Source: Chryseobacterium oleae (GTDB lineage Bacteria > Bacteroidota > Bacteroidia > Flavobacteriales > Weeksellaceae). Taken from it: 64,000 bases of DNA. Shown here in pieces: positions 28,505-36,302 of this stretch. A program made the translations under genes and the position numbers. The stretch spans positions 186,001-250,000 of the forward strand of contig NZ_FOVD01000007.1 of NCBI RefSeq assembly GCF_900115055.1, given 5' to 3'. A model generated the notes under the pieces. That model worked only from the letters and a program-made list of their open reading frames with translations, was not told where the DNA came from and did no database searches. How positions within the stretch are numbered: the stretch's first letter is position 1; the number at the start of each line of letters is the position of its first letter.

Positions 28505-29134
28505 TTAGTCTGCAGCGTATCCCAAAATGGCAAAAACACTGAGCAAAAGATTCATTCTTACTTTTTTCTCCGCTTCTTTTGTATAAGCTTCCTCATTTTT
28601 ACTCGGAACATACAGCTCGTAGAAATTTTTATTCCGGATAACAAATAATGTAGAACCAATGATCATCGTCAGGATATCTTCAGGCTTGGGAGTGAAAGTA
28701 AATACGCCCGAAGCCACACCTTTTTTAATCACATCATCCAGTTTCTTTACAAACAGCTGATAGAAGTCCAGCAGCTCGTCTTTTAAATTTTCCGTATGTC
28801 TGAGCTCCTGAGTGACAAATCCGTGGAAATAATTATATTTGAATAGTTGGGAAACAATATATTTGATGATCTCTCTCAGCTGCATTTCCGGTTTACCGTC
28901 TTTAATGGTATCTGCAAATTCTGAAAAGTTCTCTCTGGTCTTCAGCACCCGGTACTGATAGAGGTAAGACATCATTTTTTCTTTGGAACCAAAGTAATAG
29001 GAAATCATGGCCACATTGATATTGGCCTTGGAACAGATATCTCTTACAGAAGTTCCCTCATACCCTTTCTTGGCAATAAGTTCCTCTGCAATGTCCAGAA
29101 TATGGATCTGTTTTTCCGTAAATTTTTTTCTCAT
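28505..29134 (-). CDS. TetR-family transcriptional regulator
   Basis: This 209-residue repressor-type protein (or 212 if started three codons earlier) has an N-terminal helix-turn-helix: ILDIAEELIAKKGYEGTSVRDICSKANINVAMISYYFGSKEKMM, residues about 8-55. The C-terminal helical domain would bind an unknown ligand. It diverges from the tatD-tcdA-rnpA unit. A palindrome in the shared intergenic region (29178-29191) is a good candidate operator, so it probably controls itself and perhaps the divergent unit. Confidence 0.9.
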   Translation of the reverse strand: MRKKFTEKQIHILDIAEELIAKKGYEGTSVRDICSKANINVAMISYYFGSKEKMMSYLYQYRVLKTRENFSEFADTIKDGKPEMQLREIIKYIVSQLFKYNYFHGFVTQELRHTENLKDELLDFYQLFVKKLDDVIKKGVASGVFTFTPKPEDILTMIIGSTLFVIRNKNFYELYVPSKNEEAYTKEAEKKVRMNLLLSVFAILGYAAD

Positions 29135-29177
29135 GAAGTGCACTTTGAGTAAAGTTAAGAAATTTTTAACACAATTA

Positions 29178-29191
29178 TAAACGTTCGTTTA
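29178..29191. promoter_or_regulatory. Candidate TetR operator
   Basis: The palindrome TAAACG-TT-CGTTTA lies between the divergent TetR gene and the tatD-like gene, with partly matching AT flanks. The position and symmetry fit a TetR-dimer site, but no binding evidence exists. Confidence 0.5.
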
Positions 29192-29221
29192 ATAATTTTA
29201 AATTAATTTTCTGAATAATCG

Positions 29222-29229
29222 TACTTTTG
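29222..29229 (+). promoter_or_regulatory. Promoter -7 element of the tatD-tcdA-rnpA unit
   Basis: TACTTTTG matches TAnnTTTG and ends only 3 bp before the ATG at 29233. If used, transcription would start at or beside the start codon, giving an almost leaderless mRNA. No TTG at the expected upstream distance was seen. Confidence 0.45.
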
Positions 29230-29232
29230 TTA

Positions 29233-29859
29233 ATGGATTTTTTTGATTTTCACCACCATAAGAAGAATACGCTCTATGGGATTTACAATATAGACTTCGG
29301 AACGGTTCCCCCGGAATCTCCTTATTCTATAGGCATACATCCTAAAGATATCACTGTGGATTCTGTGGAGGAACAGTTCAGCTGGCTGGAATCAAACATC
29401 ACTGAAAACTGCCTTGCCATCGGAGAATGCGGGCTGGATTCCATGGTTCCGATTCCTCAAAAGATCCAGGAACAGATTTTTTTAAGACAGATTCTTATTT
29501 CCAACGAGATCAAAAAACCTCTGATTATACACTGTGTAAGAAAGTTTTATGAGGTGATTTCTTTTAAAAAGAAAGCCAGACAGGCCGTTATTATTCATGG
29601 TTTCAACAAAAAGGAACGTATTGCGGAAGACCTGCTGAAAAATAATTTTTATTTGAGTTTTGGAAAAGCTGTTTTGTATCATTTATCTTTGCAGGAAATT
29701 GTAAGGAATACTCCCCTGGACAAAATGTTTTTAGAAACTGATAATGAATGCTTTAATATTGAAGAATTGTATTCAAAAGTTTCGGAGTTAAAGGGGATTT
29801 CTTTGGAACAACTGAACGAACAGATTTTAGAAAATTTAGACACGATAAAGAATGGATAA
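29233..29859 (+). CDS. TatD-family metal-dependent hydrolase
   Basis: This 208-residue protein belongs to the TatD-type TIM-barrel nuclease/hydrolase family. The ATG at 29233 is chosen over an upstream TTG in the promoter region. Metal-binding residues are visible in order: FHHH (residues 6-9), GECGLD (Glu), LIIHCVRKF (His), VIIHGFN (His) and LETDNE (Asp). It is shorter than the usual 250-260 residues. Its last 8 bases overlap the tcdA start, so the two are translationally coupled. TatD enzymes have been linked to DNA end processing and quality control; the substrate here is unknown. Confidence 0.88.
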   Translation: MDFFDFHHHKKNTLYGIYNIDFGTVPPESPYSIGIHPKDITVDSVEEQFSWLESNITENCLAIGECGLDSMVPIPQKIQEQIFLRQILISNEIKKPLIIHCVRKFYEVISFKKKARQAVIIHGFNKKERIAEDLLKNNFYLSFGKAVLYHLSLQEIVRNTPLDKMFLETDNECFNIEELYSKVSELKGISLEQLNEQILENLDTIKNG

Positions 29860-30577
29860 GTACTGGCTGGAGAGAACGGAGCTCCTGATGAAAGAAGAAG
29901 GACTGGAAAAGCTTAATAAGGCCAATGTCCTGGTTATAGGTTTAGGAGGCGTAGGTTCTTTCGCTGCAGAATTTTTGGCCAGAGCAGGTGTGGGACATAT
30001 GACGATTGTAGACGGCGACACCGTAGACATTACAAACATCAACAGGCAACTTCCGGCATTGCGCTCGACAGTAGGACAGCATAAAGTAGAAGTCGTGGCA
30101 GAAAGACTATTGGACATCAATCCGGATCTTAAATTAATCAAAATCAATGAATTCCTGAATCCGGAAAGAATGGACGAAGTGCTTGATTCTGATAAATTTA
30201 ATTATATCTTAGACTGTATTGACAGCATTACGCCAAAACTGTTTTTAATTAAAGCCGCCAAAAGAAGAAAAATAAAACTGGTGAGCTCTATGGGAGCCGG
30301 CGGAAAAACAGATCCAAGTAAGGTCATGGTAAGAGACATCAGCAAAACGCAGAACTGTTTCCTTGCCAGACAAATCAGAAAAAGACTTAAAAAAGAAAAT
30401 ATCAATAAAGGTTTCAGATGTGTTTTTTCCAATGAACTTCAACAGGAGGAAAGTCTGAAATTAACAGACGGGGCCAACTATAAAAGGTCTTTCTACGGCA
30501 CTATCAGCTATATTCCTGCGATCTTCGGATTGTATGCAGCTGCTGAAGTGATTAATTATTTAGTGAAACAAGATTAA
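29852..30577 (+). CDS. tcdA: tRNA threonylcarbamoyladenosine dehydratase
   Basis: This E1-like enzyme converts t6A37 of tRNA to its cyclic form, using ATP. The 241 residues match the TcdA/CsdL length. The nucleotide-binding GLGGVGS is at 30-36, followed by DGDTVDITNINRQ, the GQHKVEV segment and DCIDSITPK, then SSMGAGGKTDPSKV. It sits in an overlapping unit with tatD-like upstream and rnpA downstream (one-base stop/start overlap), linking it to tRNA processing. Confidence 0.9.
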   Translation: MDKYWLERTELLMKEEGLEKLNKANVLVIGLGGVGSFAAEFLARAGVGHMTIVDGDTVDITNINRQLPALRSTVGQHKVEVVAERLLDINPDLKLIKINEFLNPERMDEVLDSDKFNYILDCIDSITPKLFLIKAAKRRKIKLVSSMGAGGKTDPSKVMVRDISKTQNCFLARQIRKRLKKENINKGFRCVFSNELQQEESLKLTDGANYKRSFYGTISYIPAIFGLYAAAEVINYLVKQD

Positions 30578-30948
30578 TGAGCTACACCTACTCCAGAGAA
30601 GAAAAACTCAAGAAAAACACTGAGATTGCTTTACTTTTTGACAAAGGTAAATGGAGAACCTGTGGAAATCTAAGGATTATCATTCTGAAAGATAAACCCA
30701 ACCTGCAGGTAGACAGCCATAAATTTGGAGTTTCTGTTTCTAAAAGATATTTTAAGAAGGCGGTGCACAGAAATCGTGTCAAAAGGCTTTTAAGAGAATG
30801 TTACCGTCTGAATAAAGATTTATTTAAAGAGGCTTTCGGAGAAAAAACGCTGGCGATGATGTTTTGGGTTTCACCTGAAATGCCGGCTAAGTTTCAGGAT
30901 GTAGAGGAGCAGTTTATTAAGCTGTGCCAGATGCAGAAAAGATCTTAA
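30577..30948 (+). CDS. rnpA: Ribonuclease P protein component
   Basis: This basic 123-residue protein is the cofactor of the RNase P ribozyme, which trims tRNA 5' ends. The conserved RNR box is at 64-77 (HRNRVKRLLRECYR), preceded by FGVSVSKRYFKKAV. The start codon overlaps the tcdA stop (TAATG). In many bacteria rnpA follows rpmH; here it is in a tRNA-maturation unit and rpmH is not in the window. Confidence 0.95.
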   Translation: MSYTYSREEKLKKNTEIALLFDKGKWRTCGNLRIIILKDKPNLQVDSHKFGVSVSKRYFKKAVHRNRVKRLLRECYRLNKDLFKEAFGEKTLAMMFWVSPEMPAKFQDVEEQFIKLCQMQKRS

Positions 30949-31308
30949 TAATGTAACAATGGAGCAGTGTAAAAGTTTACCAATGAAATAATGCGTAAGA
31001 TGTGAGGCTTTTTATTTTTCCCCGCTGATTAGACATATTTCACTGAGGAAAGCTGAAAACTGAGACTTGTTTTTGCTTAATGCTTTTTTATTTTTTCACC
31101 ACGGATTACACAGATTTTCACAGATGGGAAGGGGGAAATAAATGTTCCTTCTCCAAAATATACCGTCACTTTTTTCTGTCACGATGCACGAAATTTTATA
31201 AAGGAATTCGGGTATTTGTCTATTAAAAAAATGATAGAGGTTTAAATTTTTGTAAAAACTTGTATAGTTTTTGTAATTTTAGGGAAAACAATAAATCTGA
31301 AAATTAAA
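30949..31308. other. Intergenic region with a CACAGAT-type repeat
   Basis: No gene was found in these 360 bp. A CACCACGGATTACACAG stretch followed by ATTTTCACAGATGG occupies 31097-31127 and resembles the sequence at 8936-8964. A T-rich tract precedes it. The DUF4126 gene starts at 31309 after AT-rich DNA with TATAGTTTTTG, an imperfect -7 box. Confidence 0.5.
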
Positions 31309-31911
31309 ATGTTAGATCATATTCCCTACCTCTCTTACGTTCTGAGTGCCTTTATCGGTATCGGGTTGGCAGCGGCAACCGGCTTCAGAGTTTTTCTGCC
31401 AATGTTTGCGGTAAGTCTCGCTTCTTATTTCCACTGGATCCCGATGAATGAGCATTTTGAATGGCTTTCCGGCCTTCCTGCACTTATTACCACCGGTATT
31501 GCGACTATCGCTGAGATATTAGCGTATTACATCCCTTTTGTAGATCATTTGCTGGATACCATTTCGGTTCCTCTGGCGACTGTAGCAGGCTCTGTTTTAT
31601 TTGCCAGTCAGTTTGCAGATCTGGGAACTTTTCCACAGTGGGGTCTTGCACTGATTGCCGGGGGAGGAACTGCAGCTACGATAAGTTCGGGTTTTGCGGG
31701 GATTCGGGCGGCTTCTACCGCTACAACGGGTGGTTTGGGAAATTCGGTGGTGGGAACTACTGAAACAGCCGGAGCGGGCATTATGTCCATACTGGCAATG
31801 GCAGCACCGGTGATTGCGGCTTTGTTTGCTGTTATTCTGATTATTCTGATCGTTGTTTTCGGCCGGAAAATATGGCGGAAATTCAGGAAAAAAAATGTAG
31901 AACAGCTTTAA
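31309..31911 (+). CDS. DUF4126 membrane protein
   Basis: This 200-residue integral membrane protein has about five hydrophobic segments and glycine/alanine-rich helices (GIGLAAATGFRVFLPMFAVSLASYFHW, PQWGLALIAGGGTAATISSG, SIGTTET-like loop GNSVVGTTETAGAG). It matches the DUF4126 family. The C-terminus is basic and cytoplasmic (RKIWRKFRKKN). Function unknown. Its stop codon overlaps that of the convergent TPR gene by 4 bp, with no terminator visible between them. Confidence 0.85.
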   Translation: MLDHIPYLSYVLSAFIGIGLAAATGFRVFLPMFAVSLASYFHWIPMNEHFEWLSGLPALITTGIATIAEILAYYIPFVDHLLDTISVPLATVAGSVLFASQFADLGTFPQWGLALIAGGGTAATISSGFAGIRAASTATTGGLGNSVVGTTETAGAGIMSILAMAAPVIAALFAVILIILIVVFGRKIWRKFRKKNVEQL

Positions 31912-33020
31912 TTCTTACATTGAAGATTCGCTTTGGGGCTATCTTTGAGAATTATTGAACGGACTCTTTCTGTATTTTCTCTGGATTTCAGAAGGCAGTA
32001 GAATTTAAACACCTTTGTTAAAAGACTAACATCATTGTTGGGAATAAGGGCCTCAAATTTTTTCAGACTTTCTACAGCTTCTTTATTTTTTTTAAGCTGC
32101 TCATAATTGAACACACTTAGCAACAGTAATTTTGTCCTGTCTGTAGGAGCAAAGGTCTCTTTTCCATTCTCATCCTCAATGGTTTCAAAAGCTTTTTCGG
32201 GATCTATTTCAGCTGTGAGCTGTACTGTTTTATGGGTTTCCTCAAGAGCTTTTTGATTCTGTCCGGTCGCCATAAAAGATTGGATTTTAATATTTTTATA
32301 GGTCAATATCTCAAAGTCATCCAATTCTGTATTCTTCTCCGCTAAGTTAATCGTATTCAGAGTCTCTGCATATTTTTTCTTGGCAAAAAGAAGTTGAGTT
32401 TTATTGAAAAGAGCAAGGCTGTTTTGAGGATCCGATGCCAGAATTTTGTTATTGATTTTTAAAGCATCTTCATTCTTTCCGGACGATGTAAGGTCAGCTG
32501 CTTTATTCAGCTGAATATCTCTATTTTCGGCAGCAGTGGTGTTTCCTGAAAGGTATTTGGTCACCAAGGACTTAAATTCCTGTGACATGGCCTGGTAATA
32601 CTCAAGATACTTAACATCATAGAAAGAATTGGGTTTTCCGTCTGATTCAAGAAATTTTTCGAAATTATGGGTAATCAGTTCTACCTGAAACTCTCCTTTC
32701 ACATAATGTATGGTAGCTGCGCAGGAAAAATTATAATTCCTGTCTTTTGTTTTATTTATTTTTTGAAAAATGACTACCGATTCTATTTTTTCAAATGAAG
32801 TAAAGGAAGATGATGATTCATTCCAGTCTTTATTTTTAAATAGTGCTGCCCTTGGTATTTCAAGGAGTCTCGTGATCACGGTTTCTTCCTTAAGGTTCTT
32901 TGCAGGAACTGTAAATTCATGAGTCAAAGTAGCTACGGGAAATACTTCACCCGGATTTACCTGTGCCGAAGCAAAGGATAAACAAGCAAACAGAAAAATA
33001 CAGACTAAGCGTACAATCAT
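31908..33020 (-). CDS. Secreted TPR-like protein
   Basis: This 370-residue exported protein has a signal peptide (MIVRLVCIFLFACLSFASA). A beta-rich N-terminal domain precedes tetratricopeptide-like helices (about 160-340): ALKINNKILASDPQNSLALFNKTQLLFAKKKYAETLNTINLAEK. It starts exactly where the Glu-rich gene stops, so it is cotranscribed with that gene and with lptE. A protein-interaction role at the envelope is plausible; no specific function is known. Confidence 0.8.
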   Translation of the reverse strand: MIVRLVCIFLFACLSFASAQVNPGEVFPVATLTHEFTVPAKNLKEETVITRLLEIPRAALFKNKDWNESSSSFTSFEKIESVVIFQKINKTKDRNYNFSCAATIHYVKGEFQVELITHNFEKFLESDGKPNSFYDVKYLEYYQAMSQEFKSLVTKYLSGNTTAAENRDIQLNKAADLTSSGKNEDALKINNKILASDPQNSLALFNKTQLLFAKKKYAETLNTINLAEKNTELDDFEILTYKNIKIQSFMATGQNQKALEETHKTVQLTAEIDPEKAFETIEDENGKETFAPTDRTKLLLLSVFNYEQLKKNKEAVESLKKFEALIPNNDVSLLTKVFKFYCLLKSRENTERVRSIILKDSPKANLQCKN

Positions 33021-35081
33021 TTATTTTCCGCTTTTGATGATATTCACCTCTTCAATTCTGCTGTCGAAATAAGCAACTCTTTCAGGATATTTTTTCTTTA
33101 AAATACCAAAGGCTTTAATGGCTTTTGAATACAGTTTTTGTTCCAGATACAGATTGGCCAGTGTTTCTGTCATCAGGTGAGAAATATCATCGTTCTTTTC
33201 TCTGACAACATAGGTACTTTCGTCTCTTAACTGACTGATCTTAGGATTGTTTTCGATAAAGGCTTCAATAACCTTTTCCTGGATAGGGATTATTTCTTCT
33301 TCTACCTCTTCTTTCTGTACAACAACCTCTTCTTCTGCTGGTCGGTCTATTTTAAGCCAGCTCTGCCATGTATTGATAAAACCGGGAACATTGCTGTCAG
33401 ACGGTGTCTGTACAGTATTCTGAGCTTTAACTTCCTGAACGGGCTCTTCTGGCTGTATGTTTTCTTTTTCTCTTTTTTCTACGGATAAACTTGAGATATC
33501 TGAACCGAAGAAAGAAACATTCATCACAGGAGCTTCTTCTCCTTTAGGTGTTTTTATTTCAGTAACTTCTTCAGAGACTTTACCATCTGTATGTTGTTCT
33601 TCTATCGTTTCAGGCGTTTCTTCTGCGGCAGGTACAATTTGCTCTTCTGAAACTGTTTCAGCTTCTTTTTGAGGCTCTTCGGTCATTTCTGCAGCAACTT
33701 CTTCCTGCTTTTCTTCTACAACAGAGATATCCTCCTGTTTTGGAGCTTCAGTTTTAGGAGCGGGAACTGTCTGTTCTTTGGAGATCATAGAATCCGGTAC
33801 ATTAGATTCCAGGCTCATAGGTTTCCATGCGGAGACTTCCTGAGCGACGATCTTCTGTTCTTCCGATTTTTCTACTATTACTTCCGGCTCTTCATTTTGT
33901 ATAGGCTGTTCTGTGGTCTCTTCTTGTTTTTCAGGAGCAGATTCCTCAGTCGTTTTCGGTTCTTCTTTTTCAGTGGACCAGAAGTGGAAATTCTGGGTCT
34001 CGGCAAAACTGATCTCGTGGTCGGCAGTTTCAGGTTCCTCATGGTCAACCTTTGGAGCTGACTGAGCTTCTTTCATTTTCTTTTCGACCTCTTCGATCAG
34101 GCGTCTCATTTCTTCCTCATGCTTATTCACATTCGGTTTAGAGACTTCCGGAGCTATCGCTTCATCATCACTGTTTGCCTGGATTTTAACGTCCGGCAGG
34201 AATTCATCCATTCCATGGAAACTGATTTCCGCATGCGGTTCATCTTCATTTTCAGCTTCAGCAATAACTTCAGAGTCCTCCTCTGCTTCAATGACTACCG
34301 GTTCTTCAACAGTTTCTTTCTGTTCTTCTGTTTCCGGTTCGATTGCTTCTACTTCGTGGAAGCTTACTTCTTCCTTATTATCGATTTCCTGTTCCTCAAC
34401 TGGTTCATCGATTTGATCTTCATCAATAATCAATTCAGGAGTGAATTCTACTCCGGCTTCTGAATTTTCTGACGGTTCATTATTTTCTGCTTCTACTTCG
34501 TGTACAGATTCTTCTTTAAGATTTTCTGTAACAGGTTCTGTTTTTTGAGTCACAATTACCCCTGATTCCAGTGTGGATTCAAGATCTATGACTTCGGAAT
34601 GGGTTTCATCCAGGAAGTTTTCTTCTCCTTCAAAAAGAATTCTGTTTCTCTCGCCATCCACATGGATATGTTTGATCTCCTGAACAGGCGGTATCATAGA
34701 GGCCACTGCCTCATACTGATCCTGCTTTTTATCGGAAGGCTCTTCTCTCTTTATAGGGAAAGCTTTGTCTTTGTAGGAATATTTCACAGCCTTTTCTGTG
34801 GTTTTGGAAGGCTGTTTTTCTTCTGCCGTTTCTGGTTTCGGTTCGCGCTGAATCTTCCCGTTGATCAGCTGATAAAGAAGTTTTTTATCGGTGGTATAGG
34901 CCGCCGTTGTAGAAAGTTCTTTCTGATAGTTTTCTTTATCATAAAGGTGTACCCCAAACAAATGAAGTGCCCTGATGTTCTGGACATAAGGAAAAGCATG
35001 GATTTCTTCTTTCAAAAGACCGAGATCTTCTGACTGAATATTTTTGGGGTTCTTTAATAATTCTAAAACTCTGGGATTCAT
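33021..35081 (-). CDS. Glu-rich, mostly disordered protein with conserved ends
   Basis: This 686-residue acidic protein has no signal peptide. The first 80 residues are ordered (MNPRVLELLKNPKNIQSEDLGLLKEEIHAFPYVQNIRALHL...). A low-complexity centre (about 85-560) is very rich in Glu, Val, Pro and Gln. The last 110 residues are helical and TPR-like (FIENNPKISQLR, HLMTETLANLYLEQKLYSKAIKAFGILKKKYPERVAYF). Both ends look like docking modules joined by a long charged tether. It lies 1 bp after lptE. I know no experimentally assigned function. Antisense frames across the repeat-rich centre are open but are by-products of codon bias. Confidence 0.82.
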   Translation of the reverse strand: MNPRVLELLKNPKNIQSEDLGLLKEEIHAFPYVQNIRALHLFGVHLYDKENYQKELSTTAAYTTDKKLLYQLINGKIQREPKPETAEEKQPSKTTEKAVKYSYKDKAFPIKREEPSDKKQDQYEAVASMIPPVQEIKHIHVDGERNRILFEGEENFLDETHSEVIDLESTLESGVIVTQKTEPVTENLKEESVHEVEAENNEPSENSEAGVEFTPELIIDEDQIDEPVEEQEIDNKEEVSFHEVEAIEPETEEQKETVEEPVVIEAEEDSEVIAEAENEDEPHAEISFHGMDEFLPDVKIQANSDDEAIAPEVSKPNVNKHEEEMRRLIEEVEKKMKEAQSAPKVDHEEPETADHEISFAETQNFHFWSTEKEEPKTTEESAPEKQEETTEQPIQNEEPEVIVEKSEEQKIVAQEVSAWKPMSLESNVPDSMISKEQTVPAPKTEAPKQEDISVVEEKQEEVAAEMTEEPQKEAETVSEEQIVPAAEETPETIEEQHTDGKVSEEVTEIKTPKGEEAPVMNVSFFGSDISSLSVEKREKENIQPEEPVQEVKAQNTVQTPSDSNVPGFINTWQSWLKIDRPAEEEVVVQKEEVEEEIIPIQEKVIEAFIENNPKISQLRDESTYVVREKNDDISHLMTETLANLYLEQKLYSKAIKAFGILKKKYPERVAYFDSRIEEVNIIKSGK

Positions 35082-35082
35082 C

Positions 35083-35604
35083 TTACCAATTGGCTACAAT
35101 ATCGTTAAATATCTTGTTAATAATTCTGTCTGTCACCAGCTTCACCTGGGAAGCTTCTATCTGACTCTGCGTCAGGTCACTGTTGAAAACCGCTTCATCC
35201 GTATAGGTTCTGTCGAAACTGGAATCCGGATGTACTTTGTTTTCGTAATGTACTTTCACACTGATCGTCAGTTTGCTCTGTGCCTGCTGTACTACACCAC
35301 CCGAAGGGTTCTGTGTGGTATTGGAGCTGATCGTAGTAGGTGAGAAACCGTAGTCGGAAATTTCACCTTCTATCAAAATATCAGGATTTGATTTTGTTCC
35401 TTTTAAAGTGGTTCTCTGCAGGAATCTGTTCTGGATATCCGTAGAAAACTGCTGGGAAAGTGTTGGGTTCACAAGGGCTGCATTATTGGGAAATTCATTG
35501 ATCTGAACGGTCTTCTCATCCGTCAGTGAAGATCCTGTAAATGAGTAACACTGATGAAACAGCGAAAGAATGACCAACCCAAATATTATTTTTAATTTAC
35601 TCAT
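35083..35604 (-). CDS. lptE: LPS-assembly lipoprotein LptE
   Basis: This 173-residue lipoprotein plugs the LptD barrel that delivers LPS to the cell surface. The signal MSKLKIIFGLVILSLFHQC ends in a lipidation Cys near residue 19. The mature part has the family pattern NEFPNNAALVNPTLSQQFSTDIQNRFLQRT, ILIEGEISDYGFSPTTI, LTISVKVHYEN and RIINKIFNDIVANW. The start overlaps the end of the upstream membrane-protein gene by 4 bp. Confidence 0.88.
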   Translation of the reverse strand: MSKLKIIFGLVILSLFHQCYSFTGSSLTDEKTVQINEFPNNAALVNPTLSQQFSTDIQNRFLQRTTLKGTKSNPDILIEGEISDYGFSPTTISSNTTQNPSGGVVQQAQSKLTISVKVHYENKVHPDSSFDRTYTDEAVFNSDLTQSQIEASQVKLVTDRIINKIFNDIVANW

Positions 35605-36293
35605 ACCATTTTTTGATTTAAAGACTCCAAAACATCTTTATAAGCAGCATACTTAATGCAGATTCCCAAAGGTATAGAAAACAGGATTCCTATTCCGCAT
35701 GCGATGATTCCAAGCTGAGATATAAAGCCTACTACAATTGAGAATAAAAGGATCATAAAAAAGTTTTTCTTGGCAATTTTCCAGGAAAGTCTGTATGCTT
35801 CTCTTACGCTTGTGATTCTATACAGCGAGATCAAAGGCTGTATAAAATACATAGATATGGACAGAATCATAATAAATATCATAATCAGCATCACCCACAA
35901 TCCCATTCCACCTGCCAGTAAGGCTGCACCGGTATCTGACACCTGTCCACCTTCATTATCGGCAGCAATCAAAAACGGGACTAGTATAAATTGTATCGGA
36001 ATCATGGCCACCATACATATCGCGAAAATAAGCAGAAACAATTTCAGATACACTACGAAATCCGTAAAGTCGAAAATATCTCCTGCTGAAACCTGCTGAC
36101 CTTCATCTACTTTTTTGCAGATCTTATAGAAGTTGCCCAGTCCAAGAATCCCACAGAAAGGGATAAAGCTTATGACAAACAGGAGCAGTGTAGCTACGAT
36201 AAAGCCACCAATATCTTTTTTGAACAGATCTGTTCCCCGGGATACATATTTCCCGATATTAAAATCATAATCTTTTACTTCTAAATTCTTCAT
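35601..36293 (-). CDS. Multispanning membrane protein of unknown function
   Basis: This 230-residue protein has about five transmembrane segments (for example GFIVATLLLFVISFIPFCGI, LFLLIFAICMVAMIPIQFILV, MILLFSIVVGFISQLGIIACGIGILF). The cytoplasmic N-terminus is MKNLEVKDYDFNIGKYVSRG. It resembles uncharacterised flavobacterial membrane proteins near lptE. It overlaps lptE by 4 bp and lies 9 bp after the sigma-54 activator gene, so it is part of the same operon. Confidence 0.78.
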   Translation of the reverse strand: MKNLEVKDYDFNIGKYVSRGTDLFKKDIGGFIVATLLLFVISFIPFCGILGLGNFYKICKKVDEGQQVSAGDIFDFTDFVVYLKLFLLIFAICMVAMIPIQFILVPFLIAADNEGGQVSDTGAALLAGGMGLWVMLIMIFIMILSISMYFIQPLISLYRITSVREAYRLSWKIAKKNFFMILLFSIVVGFISQLGIIACGIGILFSIPLGICIKYAAYKDVLESLNQKMV

Positions 36294-36302
36294 TCCTGTG
36301 TA

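Noticed and set aside
33457-35033. Several plus-strand open frames of 70-144 codons, rich in Phe
   Set aside because: They are antisense to the Glu-rich gene; GAA/GAG codons read backwards give TTC/CTC, so open Phe/Leu-rich frames arise automatically.
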